Below are positions 6,794 through 14,468 of a DNA stretch of 15,548 nt, in pieces. The stretch covers positions 1 to 15,548 of the forward strand of contig JANLHA010000364.1 of the NCBI GenBank assembly GCA_024653845.1, read 5' to 3'. Positions within the stretch are counted from its first letter, which is position 1; every line of letters starts with the position of its first letter. The notes beneath the pieces are model-generated. The model saw only the letters and a program-made list of their open reading frames with translations. It was not told the DNA's origin and ran no database searches. Origin of the DNA: Candidatus Omnitrophota bacterium (GTDB lineage: Bacteria > Omnitrophota > Gorgyraeia > Zapsychrales > JANLHA01). The translations under genes and the position numbers were made by a program.

Positions 6794-7222
6794 TCAAGAC
6801 TCTTCTTTTTCTTCGGAACCTTGGTCCGACGGTTTGCGCTGCGGAATCAAGCTGGCCATCAATTGAATGCCTTTGATGATGTCCCGAATGGTGCATGGTT
6901 TCGTGATGTAATGATCCGCTTGCAAGGAAAACCCTTGCTGCATATCTCCAAAATCAGTTTTTGAAGACACGATGATGACGGGTTGCCATTTCTCTGAAGG
7001 AGGATTGGTCCGCAAATTTCTTAAAACCGTATAGCCATCCATGCGGGGCATGATGATATCCAACAAAATCACATCGGGAGACTCGGCCTGAATTTTTTCC
7101 CAAGCCTCTTGCCCATCTCTGGCCGTTACAACTTCAAAGCCTTCAGCCGCCACTCTTCGAGACATGATTTCCAAAACATCGGGTTCATCGTCAGCCATCA
7201 AAACCTTGATTCGATTTGTCAT
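6794..7222 (-). CDS. Single-domain response regulator (receiver only)
   Basis: 142 residues, almost all one CheY-like receiver domain. The acidic pocket is D11-D12, the phosphoacceptor is D55 (ILLDIIMPRMDG), the conserved Ser/Thr position is S86 (IIVSSK) and the conserved lysine is K108 in TKP. There is no DNA-binding or enzymatic output domain; the C-terminal tail of about 20 residues is hydrophilic and acidic (GSEEKEES). Such proteins work by binding a partner or by passing phosphate in a relay. A strong Shine-Dalgarno (GGGGAGG, 7233-7227) fixes the ATG at 7222. No kinase is adjacent; a hybrid kinase and a free Hpt protein about 7 kb away in this window are possible partners, which is inference only. 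Confidence 0.93.
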   Translation of the reverse strand: MTNRIKVLMADDEPDVLEIMSRRVAAEGFEVVTARDGQEAWEKIQAESPDVILLDIIMPRMDGYTVLRNLRTNPPSEKWQPVIIVSSKTDFGDMQQGFSLQADHYITKPCTIRDIIKGIQLMASLIPQRKPSDQGSEEKEES

Positions 7223-7233
7223 AGGTCCTCCCC

Positions 7234-7707
7234 TTATACACGCGCTGAGGAATAACTTTTAAGGTCATAAAGAATTTCTTTAGGCGGGACTTCAATTTTA
7301 TCAATTTTAACCTGAGCTTTAGAGAAAAACTGAGTGGCTAAAGTGTCATGAAAATCTGAAAAAATCACAACCCGTCGCACACCTGCAGTGATCAGAGCTT
7401 TAGCGCAAGTTGTACATGGCATATTGGTGACGTAAACGGTTGCGCCCTCGACGGCATGGCCGCGCTTGGCGGCTTGAATCAAAGCATTCATCTCGGCATG
7501 GACGGTGCGAACGCAATGGTTGTCAATCACCAGACATCCAACTTCTTCACAGTGCTCATCACCAGGAATAGACCCATTGTATCCAGTCGCAATCACGTTC
7601 TTATCTTTGACCAAGACACAACCACAATGCATTCGTGGGCAGGTGGCTCGTTCAGAGGCAAGCATTGCCAATTTTAAAAAATATTGATCCCAATTCGGTC
7701 GAGACAT
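7234..7707 (-). CDS. dCMP deaminase family protein (ComEB-like)
   Basis: 157 residues from the ATG at 7707. The zinc-dependent cytidine deaminase signature is complete: HAEMNAL with H70 and the catalytic E72, and PCTTC with zinc ligands C98 and C101. The N-terminus, SRPNWDQYFLKLAMLASERATCPRMHC..., matches the typical dCMP deaminase start. The enzyme converts dCMP to dUMP, feeding thymidylate synthesis. The protein has eight cysteines, including C23, C28, C30, C53, C58 and C65 outside the active site, some of which may bind a second metal. A TTG at 7725 would extend it by six residues, but ATG fits the family better. The next gene, the receiver protein, follows with an 11-base gap; ychF lies 47 bases upstream. 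Confidence 0.92.
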   Translation of the reverse strand: MSRPNWDQYFLKLAMLASERATCPRMHCGCVLVKDKNVIATGYNGSIPGDEHCEEVGCLVIDNHCVRTVHAEMNALIQAAKRGHAVEGATVYVTNMPCTTCAKALITAGVRRVVIFSDFHDTLATQFFSKAQVKIDKIEVPPKEILYDLKSYSSARV

Positions 7708-7754
7708 GTTCAAATTCTGCCACAAAATCGTTTAAAAGACCACAAAAATTTCCC

Positions 7755-8828
7755 CTAAACACTAAAACGAAAATAAATCACATCCCCATCTTTGACTTCG
7801 TAATCTTTGCCTTCGAGTGTGACCAAATTATTTTCTTGCAAGGCCTTATAACTGCCATGTTTTTGAAGATCCTCGAATTTATAAACTTCCGCACGAATGA
7901 ATCCGCGTTCGATGTCGGAATGAATCTTTCCAGCGGCTTTAACCGCTTTGGTTCCTTGCCGGACGGGCCATGCCCTTACTTCTTGCTCTCCAGCGGTAAA
8001 AAAACAAACCATTTTTAGCAATTCCTGGCCAGCTCGTGCCAAACGCGCCAATCCCGGAGATGTGATTCCAGCCGCTTCATAATACGCGGCGCGCTCTTCT
8101 GGGGGCAATTCCAAAATCTCGGCTTCCAATTTAGTACACAAAACCACCACTTTAGCTTTTTGTTTCTCCGCCCGTCTCTGTAAAGCTTCCAGCAACTTGG
8201 GCTCAGGGTTTCCTTCGTCGGTATTAGCTACGTACAACATCGGCTTGGAAGTCAAAAATTGAAACTCTCCAATCTCTTCCTCTGAAAAATTCTGCATGCG
8301 CGCGGACTGTGCCTGATCGAAACCGGCAATGGCTTTCTCAAGAATCTCGACCTTTTGTTGAGCCTCTTTGTCTCCTGACTTGGCAGGTTTGCGATAACGC
8401 TCGAGTGCTTTTTGAGCTTGCTGCAAATCGGCGAGCAGAAGTTCAGTTTCAATCGTATCTGCCGCTGCGTCGGGATCCAATGTGTTCATGACATTGATCA
8501 CATTATCGTCACGAAAACAGCGAACCACGTGAGCGATCGCATCCACCCCACGGATGTGCGAAAGAAATTTATTCCCTAACCCCTCGCCTTGGCTAGCTCC
8601 CTTTACCAATCCCGCAATATCAACAAAACGGATTCCTGCAGGGGTAATTTTTTGGCATTGAAATTCTTTACTCAAACGTATCATGCGTTCGTCAGACAAA
8701 GGAACAATCCCGACGTTGGGTTCGATTGTGGTGAAAGGGAAATTTTGCGCAGCCACACCAGCACCCGTAAGCGCGTTAAAAAGTGAAGATTTCCCGACGT
8801 TAGGCAGTCCTACAATTCCGATTTCCAT
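7755..8828 (-). CDS. ychF: Redox-responsive ATPase YchF (Obg-family)
   Basis: 357 residues, near the usual length of about 360. The P-loop is GLPNVGKSS (7-15), the G3 motif is DIAGLVKGA (70-78), and the G4 position reads NTDE (202-205), the NxxE form that gives YchF its preference for ATP over GTP. An alpha-helical insertion with coiled-coil character occupies about 125-180, and the C-terminal TGS domain about 275-357 ends in [10 protein letters not shown]. YchF/OLA1 binds ribosomes and is linked to translation and oxidative stress control. The ATG at 8828 has a good Shine-Dalgarno (GAGGTG, 7 bases upstream). The aminotransferase gene ends 17 bases upstream, so the two are probably co-transcribed. 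Confidence 0.97.
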   Translation of the reverse strand: MEIGIVGLPNVGKSSLFNALTGAGVAAQNFPFTTIEPNVGIVPLSDERMIRLSKEFQCQKITPAGIRFVDIAGLVKGASQGEGLGNKFLSHIRGVDAIAHVVRCFRDDNVINVMNTLDPDAAADTIETELLLADLQQAQKALERYRKPAKSGDKEAQQKVEILEKAIAGFDQAQSARMQNFSEEEIGEFQFLTSKPMLYVANTDEGNPEPKLLEALQRRAEKQKAKVVVLCTKLEAEILELPPEERAAYYEAAGITSPGLARLARAGQELLKMVCFFTAGEQEVRAWPVRQGTKAVKAAGKIHSDIERGFIRAEVYKFEDLQKHGSYKALQENNLVTLEGKDYEVKDGDVIYFRFSV

Positions 8829-8845
8829 GGATTAACACCTCAATA

Positions 8846-10015
8846 TTAAATCTTTTGTAATAATCTATTGATCCCCTCCTGAAAAACTTCTTGCGGGGGA
8901 AGCAAGCTTAATATGATATTCGCTCCTTCCAAACAATCAAAAAAATACCCCGGATGCACCAAAACATGCGCGTCTCGGAGTAACCGTAAGGTCAATTCTT
9001 CTTCACCCGTATTTTGAGAAAGGGATATCATAGCATACCACCCCCCTTCGGTGTGAAGAAGTTGTGACTGGCGAGTTTTGGCAAAATCCTCTTTGAGAAA
9101 CTTCCAATTCGCCTGAACTCTCTGCAAAATTTGTCCTTGTAAGGCCGGAGCAAGCTGCATCCATTCCTTCGTCGCATTTTGAACCGGCGTGTTGACCGAA
9201 AGATAGGTGTCCGCAATCACTTCTAACCGCTGAAGTGCTGCTTTTTTGATTTCAGTTGGTCCATTGACAACGATCCAGGACAATTTCATTTGCGGCAAAC
9301 CTAATATTTTAGAAAGGCCACTCAAAACAAATGTCAGGTTCGCATGATTCGCAATCAAGCTCATCGATGCGGTCGATTTTCCATCCAACGAATAATCCAA
9401 AAAAACTTCATCACTGATGAGGGCAAAAGAATAGCGTTGCGCAAGATCATTGATCACTTTAAGTTCATCAGGCTTGATAAAAGACCCCGTCGGATTATTG
9501 GGATTGACCATCACCATGGCTTTGATATTCGGAACCTCCTCCAGAGTTTCCCGCAACCCCTCTTGATCCAGATGCCAGGCATCTCTATAAAAAAAGTCAT
9601 ACGGATGGAGTTGAGTATTATGCAAGTCTCCCAAAAAAGAAAACAAAGGATAACTCGGCCGAGGTGATAAAACCACATCATCGACATTTGCCAAAAGCTG
9701 GAATAAAAATGAATATCCTTCCGAAGTGCTCGACGTCAAAATCACATCGGAAGGGTCAACGTACAAACCCTTTTTCTGATAATAGTGGCAAACAGCTTGC
9801 CTTGCTTCCGGCAGGCCAAAAGAATGCGGATGATACTCAAGATTTTTGGGATGAGTCAAGGCCGCGAGGATTTCTTTTTGAGGATAAACGAACTGACACT
9901 TCGTCGGATTGGATTCAGTGAGATCCAAAATAGAGATGCCGGATGTCTGCAGTTTCTCTAGAAGCAACGCAATTTGATTTTGGCCGAGCGACCATTCGGT
10001 ACGATTAGCAAACAT
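8846..10015 (-). CDS. Pyridoxal-phosphate aminotransferase, class I/II
   Basis: 389 residues from the ATG at 10015 (a TTG at 10030 would add five; a stop codon lies just before it). The fold type I marks are present: STSEGYSFLF in the cofactor phosphate region, NPNNPTG (171-177), SDEVF with D202, and LSGLSKILGLPQMKL with the Schiff-base lysine K236. The C-terminal region normally carries an Arg-Leu-Ser-like motif whose arginine holds the substrate alpha-carboxylate. Here the matching stretch reads ANIILSLLPP (365-374) and no arginine occurs between residues 347 and 384. The substrate is therefore unclear; calling it an aspartate aminotransferase would go too far. No clear Shine-Dalgarno is seen. 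It is followed by ychF at 17 bases and preceded by the structured element at 10048-10160. Confidence 0.88.
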   Translation of the reverse strand: MFANRTEWSLGQNQIALLLEKLQTSGISILDLTESNPTKCQFVYPQKEILAALTHPKNLEYHPHSFGLPEARQAVCHYYQKKGLYVDPSDVILTSSTSEGYSFLFQLLANVDDVVLSPRPSYPLFSFLGDLHNTQLHPYDFFYRDAWHLDQEGLRETLEEVPNIKAMVMVNPNNPTGSFIKPDELKVINDLAQRYSFALISDEVFLDYSLDGKSTASMSLIANHANLTFVLSGLSKILGLPQMKLSWIVVNGPTEIKKAALQRLEVIADTYLSVNTPVQNATKEWMQLAPALQGQILQRVQANWKFLKEDFAKTRQSQLLHTEGGWYAMISLSQNTGEEELTLRLLRDAHVLVHPGYFFDCLEGANIILSLLPPQEVFQEGINRLLQKI

Positions 10016-10043
10016 GATATTAATAGCCAAAGATTCTTAAAAT
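10014..10043 (+). promoter_or_regulatory. Weak candidate + strand promoter for the structured element
   Basis: ATGATA (10014-10019, four of six matches to TTGACA) and TAAAAT (10038-10043, five of six to TATAAT) are 18 bases apart. Transcription would start near 10050, at the base of the hairpin that begins at 10048. The match is modest in AT-rich DNA, so chance cannot be excluded. Confidence 0.25.
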
Positions 10044-10047
10044 GACT

Positions 10048-10160
10048 GAAATCATGAAGGGTAATCCCTGAGTGAACTCCGGACACCGTCTTCAAACAGG
10101 TTTTCAGTTCCAGTTCAAGACGGTGTTCGTGTGAACGAAGGGGTTACTCTCCATGATTTC
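10048..10160 (+). ncRNA. Candidate structured RNA: 113-base imperfect hairpin
   Basis: The two ends are perfect 9-base inverted repeats (10048-10056 with 10152-10160). Pairing continues in register: A10057-C10151 mismatch, then 12 pairs (10058-10069 with 10139-10150), then two G-A tandems separated by two Watson-Crick pairs (10070-10075 with 10133-10138), then two pairs. After a small asymmetric loop comes a 13-pair stem (10080-10092 with 10117-10129), closed by a 24-base region that can form a few more pairs. Read on the + strand, three wobble positions are G-U and four mismatches form two 5'-GA-3'/5'-GA-3' tandems, known to be stable in RNA. On the minus strand these become A-C and C-U mismatches. 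This favours a + strand RNA, opposite to all the genes. It could instead be a repeat or the ferritin terminator. It matches no family I recognise. Confidence 0.45.
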
Positions 10161-10173
10161 TAGAATAAAATCT

Positions 10174-10686
10174 TTACTCTTCTTCTTTCTCTTCCTCATC
10201 TTTCAAGGCGCCAATTTCTTTATCAACGAGAAGCCAAGAACGGTCCTCTTTGCCAGCTAATTTGATGATGTCCAAAGTCAATCTGAAGAGATTTTCTTCT
10301 TCCACTTGTTCTTGAACATACCATTGCAAAAATGTAAAAGCGGCGTAATCTTTTTCTTGTAAAGCCAACTCAACGATCTTATTGATGTCTTGAGTCACCC
10401 CCATCTCTTGCTCCAAGCCCGTTTTGAAAACTTCTTGGAGATTTTTATAACTATTGGCTGGGGCACTGACGGCGGACACTTGAGCATGACCACCGGCTTC
10501 ATTGATATACTTGACCAACTTCAATAGATGTCCACGCTCTTCTTCAGATTGGGCGTAAAAGAATTCAGCGCATCCTCTCAAACCTTCCTTCTCGCACCAT
10601 GAAGCCATGGCCAAATAGGAACTTGAAGCGTAAGCTTCATGCGAACTTTGCTTATTTAACGCGTCTTCCAATTTTTTCTTAATCAT
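10174..10686 (-). CDS. ftnA: Ferritin, FtnA type
   Basis: 170 residues, normal for bacterial non-haem ferritin. The ferroxidase ligands are all in the expected places: E17, E50, H53, E94, Q127 and E130, with the conserved tyrosine Y24. The spacing SEEERGHLLKLVKYINEAGG (47-66) is typical, and W122 lies in FLQWYVQEQVEEE. No haem-ligand methionine pattern of bacterioferritin was noted. It forms a 24-subunit shell that oxidises Fe(II) and stores iron as a mineral. The tail ends in an acidic run, DEEEKEEE. The start has a strong Shine-Dalgarno (AAGGAG, six bases before the ATG). It lies 15 bases after the coiled-coil protein gene, so the two are likely co-transcribed. No iron-regulator box was identified. 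Confidence 0.96.
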   Translation of the reverse strand: MIKKKLEDALNKQSSHEAYASSSYLAMASWCEKEGLRGCAEFFYAQSEEERGHLLKLVKYINEAGGHAQVSAVSAPANSYKNLQEVFKTGLEQEMGVTQDINKIVELALQEKDYAAFTFLQWYVQEQVEEENLFRLTLDIIKLAGKEDRSWLLVDKEIGALKDEEEKEEE

Positions 10687-10701
10687 ATCGATCTCCTTCG
10701 T

Positions 10702-11382
10702 TTATCCGATTTCTCGACGGATTTTCTCTTTTAATTTATTGATTTCTTTTTCGCTCTCCTGATACAAACCTTCCAACTTCTGATATTCCGATTTGGCCAC
10801 CCAAACCTTATCATCATGCTGCTTGGAAAGCTTGGCATTCTCCGACCTCAACTCCTGAATTTGTTGACGGTATCCATCGGCTTGGGCTTTAAGTTTTGCA
10901 ACTTCCGACTCTAGCGACCGAATCACATCTTTCATGGTGGCCGACTCCTGCTCGACATCTCGATTTCTTCGATCTAACCGTAACCGCTCTCCATGCTCCT
11001 CGTTCAACTTGCTTTCTGTCTGATTGATCACTTCCCGTAAATGAAAGATTTCTTTCTTATGCTTTTCAAATTCTGCATCCTCTTTCTCTTGCCAACTTTT
11101 TTGTACTTTCAATTTTTCCTGCAACTGCTGATATTTTTCTTGTTGGATCACGAGCTCTCGCTCCAAATCCTTCCCATGCTTTTCCGAATCTATATTTTTC
11201 TGACGAAGAGCTTGGATATGCTTTTCCAACTTTAGGCTGGTGGCTTTCCAATCTTTCGTTTCATCAGAACTCTCAGGAACTTTCTTAGAATCCTCTTTTC
11301 GTTCATGCGGAGTGAATAACAAAACCGCCAAAAGAAGGATAATAAGAAAAATTCCAATCATGGCAAAAAGAATCGAAGACAT
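10702..11382 (-). CDS. Membrane-anchored coiled-coil protein, unknown function
   Basis: 226 residues. One strong N-terminal membrane segment (about 4-23) is followed by a short polar linker and then an almost unbroken charged coiled coil (about 45-222), rich in E, K, Q and L with heptad-like spacing. There are no catalytic motifs. The overall plan, an anchor plus a long coiled coil, recalls the N-terminal part of RmuC, but the RmuC domain is absent. Function is unknown; a scaffold or tether is a reasonable guess only. The ATG at 11382 has only a weak Shine-Dalgarno (AAGAAAG). It is followed by the ferritin gene after 15 bases and begins 44 bases after the stop of the TPR protein gene. Confidence 0.8.
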   Translation of the reverse strand: MSSILFAMIGIFLIILLLAVLLFTPHERKEDSKKVPESSDETKDWKATSLKLEKHIQALRQKNIDSEKHGKDLERELVIQQEKYQQLQEKLKVQKSWQEKEDAEFEKHKKEIFHLREVINQTESKLNEEHGERLRLDRRNRDVEQESATMKDVIRSLESEVAKLKAQADGYRQQIQELRSENAKLSKQHDDKVWVAKSEYQKLEGLYQESEKEINKLKEKIRREIG

Positions 11383-11393
11383 AGCTTTCTTAT

Positions 11394-11422
11394 ATTATAG
11401 AGAGGAGTCTCCCCGGGATCAA
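11394..11422 (-). promoter_or_regulatory. Candidate promoter for the coiled-coil/ferritin pair
   Basis: TTGATC (11422-11417) and a perfect TATAAT (11399-11394) are 17 bases apart on the minus strand, in the gap before the coiled-coil gene. The predicted start site (near 11387) lies only about four bases before the ATG at 11382, so a transcript from it would be nearly leaderless. This makes the call less certain. Confidence 0.4.
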
Positions 11423-11426
11423 CCTC

Positions 11427-13085
11427 TCATTGGCTTTGCTCTAAAACCCCCAACACCTGCTGGGCAGGCTCAAAATCCGGATGATCTTCAAGAATTCCAC
11501 GCAAAACTTCTTTGCCTTGGGAGCTCTTCCCTGCTTGAAGATAACACACTGCCATATTGGTCTTAGCTCCTAAATCATGAGGGTTGAATTTCACAGATTC
11601 TTCAAAATGATCCAACGCTTTTTCAAAATTTCCCTGATGGATTTGAAGAACCCCAATATTGTTATGCGTCTGAGCCAACTCGACACGGATCTCGTTAACA
11701 AATTTTTGATAAAGAGAACGCGGACCTTGTACCGTGGTTTTCTGCAAGTATCCCTCAAAAATGATCAAAGCTTTTTCATACTTTCCAACGGCTTGAACAT
11801 ACTCTCCTCGCACAGAATGCGCACGAGCTGCCAAAAGTTGAACCCGTCCCAGTTGAGGTTCAAAAAGACTTGCCCGGTCAAAGAGACTTTGTTCAAAACG
11901 CCAAAAAACCGTCTGCGCAATTGTCGACATCATCATCAACAAAATAAAAAAGATGACCATTGTCAACCTGCAAATCTTTCTAAAAAGATTTTCTTGAGGC
12001 AATGAAAAGACGTGGTCTAGCCCTATAAACAAAAAGATAAAAAAACCTAACATAGGCAAATACAGAAAATGTTCAAAAGCAGCAATCAAGGAGTACTCGT
12101 AAATGAGAGGAAGGATCAAGGATGGCAACAAAAGAATCCCAAACCAACCCATTCCCCATGTCATCAATCTCGAAGTTTGCGAAGGAGCTTTTCTCAAGAT
12201 GACTCCACTTCCCACAACGATACCTATGAAAAGTGGCCATGACCACCAAGAAATATTAAGAATATCGACACTGCGATAATAGTGGAGGTCTCGAGGGAAC
12301 AACAAAATCTTTCCATACATCAAAAGAGTTGCAGGAATGGCTTGTAGACGAAGACTTAATTCATGCCACGACGGGATGATAGAGGTTGCCGCATCTTGCA
12401 AAACCATGCTGCGCCACAAAAGATAAAAAATGGTGACGAGAAGAAAGAGCCCCAGTGGACGTAAAAATTCCTTTGAAGACACCCGTGATTTTTCAAAACA
12501 AAAATGATGCAAAATGATCAAAATAGGCAAAACAATGGCTTGCTCCTTCGTCAATAGGGCAAATACATAAAAAATCAAACTCCAACGACGCCGATCTTTG
12601 AGGTAACACCAAAAACTCAATAAAAAGAAAAATGCCATCACCACATTGGATGCTCCGGCAATGCATACAACCGCTTCGCTTTGAATCGGATGAAGTAAAA
12701 ATGTCAACGCCAGAATCAGCGAAATGGCTCGACGAGAAATGATGTTCTGGAGGATCAAAAAAACCATAAAAGCGTTAATGACATGAAAAAGAATATTCAC
12801 AGCATGGTATCCAGCCGCATTGAACCCAAACAATTGATACTCAAGTCGATAAAAGAACTCTAAGAATGGACGATAATACGGGTTCATCAGCCCCACCTCC
12901 CCCTCACCCACCCATCCTGAAGAGAATAAAAAAGAAAAATCCATCAAATGAGCAATGCGCGGATTCTGCTGAATAAATACAACATCGTCATGAAGAAAAG
13001 GGTACAAGACGGCTTGGCCATAAACTATCCAGCCCAAGAGAGAAAAAAGAATCAAGGCAAGAAATGCATCACGAAAAGTCTTCAA
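11427..13085 (-). CDS. TMTC-like membrane glycosyltransferase with C-terminal TPRs
   Basis: 552 residues. About ten hydrophobic segments fill residues 8-395, followed by a soluble tail with tetratricopeptide repeats (about 412-545, including NNIGVLQIHQGNFEKALDHF and NPHDLGAKTNMAVCYLQAGK). HDD at 32-34 just after the first membrane segment, YRP at 71-73, LHPIQSEAV at 131-139, TKEQA at 179-183 and HFLYLP at 339-344 are typical of the PMT/TMTC-related GT-C family in bacteria, which use lipid-linked sugars outside the membrane. The substrate is unknown. The start is TTG at 13085: an in-frame stop lies upstream, the next ATG is at codon 48, and the HDD motif requires the N-terminus. It follows the AsmA-like gene by four bases with no visible Shine-Dalgarno, suggesting coupling. 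Confidence 0.82.
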   Translation of the reverse strand: MKTFRDAFLALILFSLLGWIVYGQAVLYPFLHDDVVFIQQNPRIAHLMDFSFLFSSGWVGEGEVGLMNPYYRPFLEFFYRLEYQLFGFNAAGYHAVNILFHVINAFMVFLILQNIISRRAISLILALTFLLHPIQSEAVVCIAGASNVVMAFFFLLSFWCYLKDRRRWSLIFYVFALLTKEQAIVLPILIILHHFCFEKSRVSSKEFLRPLGLFLLVTIFYLLWRSMVLQDAATSIIPSWHELSLRLQAIPATLLMYGKILLFPRDLHYYRSVDILNISWWSWPLFIGIVVGSGVILRKAPSQTSRLMTWGMGWFGILLLPSLILPLIYEYSLIAAFEHFLYLPMLGFFIFLFIGLDHVFSLPQENLFRKICRLTMVIFFILLMMMSTIAQTVFWRFEQSLFDRASLFEPQLGRVQLLAARAHSVRGEYVQAVGKYEKALIIFEGYLQKTTVQGPRSLYQKFVNEIRVELAQTHNNIGVLQIHQGNFEKALDHFEESVKFNPHDLGAKTNMAVCYLQAGKSSQGKEVLRGILEDHPDFEPAQQVLGVLEQSQ

Positions 13086-13089
13086 TGAG

Positions 13090-14118
13090 CTAGGTGGGGT
13101 TAAGGAGAAAATTTCTCAATCCTCTTTTGGTTGGGATTCTCTTCTGGCCTCTCAATCGCAGACCATGCCGCTCATTTTCCAACTTGAAGCTCATCATCAA
13201 CTCATCTCCTTGAGCATTGTTGATCGAAAAAAACGCCTTATCAAGGGGGAAATAGGACTGCTGAGAGGCCAGAATCTTTAATTTCTTTTTCTGGTCCGTC
13301 TCAAATATGAAAGGCAATAACCTTTCTAAAAAATTTCGGTTGATCGCTCCAGGGGCAGGCATCGCAAAACTGATATCCAAAAGGTCCACTTGGTCCGCCT
13401 GAGCGGTTAACCGAAGACTTCCCTGAAGAGTCCCTTCGATGTTTGGAAAAATCAGGGGATTAACATCGTGCATCGCATGCGGATCGACTTGCATAAATTC
13501 CAGCCATACCACATAAACCGGGCGAGGCTTACGTTCGACCACAATCTCTCCGCCCACCTTGCCACCATACGCATAAGACTGAATTTCCGAAATTTGAAAA
13601 CGACGATGCTGGATTTTCACTCGCGCAGTCATCTCTTTAAAAAGATATCTCCCGACTTTCAAATGCTTGGTATAAAATTTCCCCTCGATTCTCGTCAAAG
13701 AGGTCCCGTCAAAGATCAGAAAGAATCGCCCTTCCAAACCAAAAATCCCGAGAACATTTCTTTGGTATTCCAAACCCTCGACAGAAATCTTAAGTTGAGG
13801 CTGTTTTGCCCTCAAACCCAACAAATTCTCTAAAGTCAATTTTTGACAGAAAAGGTGATAAATCTCACCTTGATATTCAACGGCAAAGTCAGCCTGGTGC
13901 AAGACTAAGGTATCTGGCCACCTCAAGGAAGGTGCGGAAAAATGCAAAGATGAAATTTTAAAATCTTGCAAATAAGGCTGCAAATATCGATAAGAAACAC
14001 GAGAAATGAACCATGGCGCCGTCAACAGAGCATAGCCGATGCCAGCGATCATGAGCATTGCGAAGATGATCACTCCGATCAGCCTCGCCCATGAAGAACG
14101 AAAAAGGAGAAGTTTCAT
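13090..14118 (-). CDS. AsmA-like membrane-anchored envelope protein
   Basis: 342 residues. One N-terminal membrane anchor (about 13-34, followed by APWFISRVSYRYLQPYL) precedes a long beta-rich soluble region with alternating hydrophobic residues. The stretches ISSLHFSAPSLRWPDTLVL, IQSYAYGGKVGGEIVVE and IEGTLQGSLRLTAQ resemble the repeats of AsmA/YhdP/YdbH proteins, which bridge the envelope and are linked to lipid transport. The assignment is by pattern, and the protein is much shorter than TamB or YhdP, so it may be a small member or a lineage-specific one. The ATG at 14118 overlaps the Hpt stop by one base (TAATG), and the TPR gene follows four bases after its TAG. Confidence 0.65.
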   Translation of the reverse strand: MKLLLFRSSWARLIGVIIFAMLMIAGIGYALLTAPWFISRVSYRYLQPYLQDFKISSLHFSAPSLRWPDTLVLHQADFAVEYQGEIYHLFCQKLTLENLLGLRAKQPQLKISVEGLEYQRNVLGIFGLEGRFFLIFDGTSLTRIEGKFYTKHLKVGRYLFKEMTARVKIQHRRFQISEIQSYAYGGKVGGEIVVERKPRPVYVVWLEFMQVDPHAMHDVNPLIFPNIEGTLQGSLRLTAQADQVDLLDISFAMPAPGAINRNFLERLLPFIFETDQKKKLKILASQQSYFPLDKAFFSINNAQGDELMMSFKLENERHGLRLRGQKRIPTKRGLRNFLLNPT

Positions 14119-14468
14119 TAAGTGCTATGAATTGTTTTGATATATTTCTGAAGAATCTGAAATTGTTCATCCAATGAAGGCAAGTCCCTACGAACCTCAT
14201 CGAGGAATCCTGCCTGCGCCGCCTTTTCCATCTTATGACACAACAAAAAAATCCTTTTCGCAGAAATGTTCCCTGAAGCCCCTTTGATTGCATGGGCGAC
14301 TTCTCGTACAACTTGAGCATCATTCTCATCCAAAGCATCTTGCAAATTTTTCCGACGCTGAATGAAATCATCCTGAAAAATCTCCAAAAGCTCCATCAAA
14401 AGCTCACGGTCATCCTGGACACGATCAAGAACATCTTTCATATCCAGGACAGGTTCTTCATTTTTCAT
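14118..14468 (-). CDS. Histidine phosphotransfer (Hpt) protein
   Basis: 116 residues with one Hpt four-helix domain (about 12-112). The phosphorylatable histidine is H59 in VAHAIKGASGN (58-68), with the usual K62 and the small residues that pack against it. It is a free carrier that accepts phosphate from a receiver domain and passes it to another receiver. The ATG at 14468 lies inside the end of the hybrid kinase gene (11-base overlap), with GAGG upstream, so the two are made together. The natural donor is the kinase's own C-terminal receiver; the final acceptor is not adjacent. Confidence 0.93.
   Translation of the reverse strand: MKNEEPVLDMKDVLDRVQDDRELLMELLEIFQDDFIQRRKNLQDALDENDAQVVREVAHAIKGASGNISAKRIFLLCHKMEKAAQAGFLDEVRRDLPSLDEQFQILQKYIKTIHST

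Noticed and set aside
8846..10015. Naming the aminotransferase as aspartate aminotransferase
   Set aside because: General fold motifs are shared by many enzymes and the usual carboxylate-binding arginine is not seen.
10048..10160. Integron attC site or SRP (4.5S) RNA as an explanation of the palindrome
   Set aside because: The ends do not match the attC core sites (RYYYAAC and GTTRRRY), and the apical loop lacks the GGAA-type tetraloop and conserved internal loops of SRP RNA.
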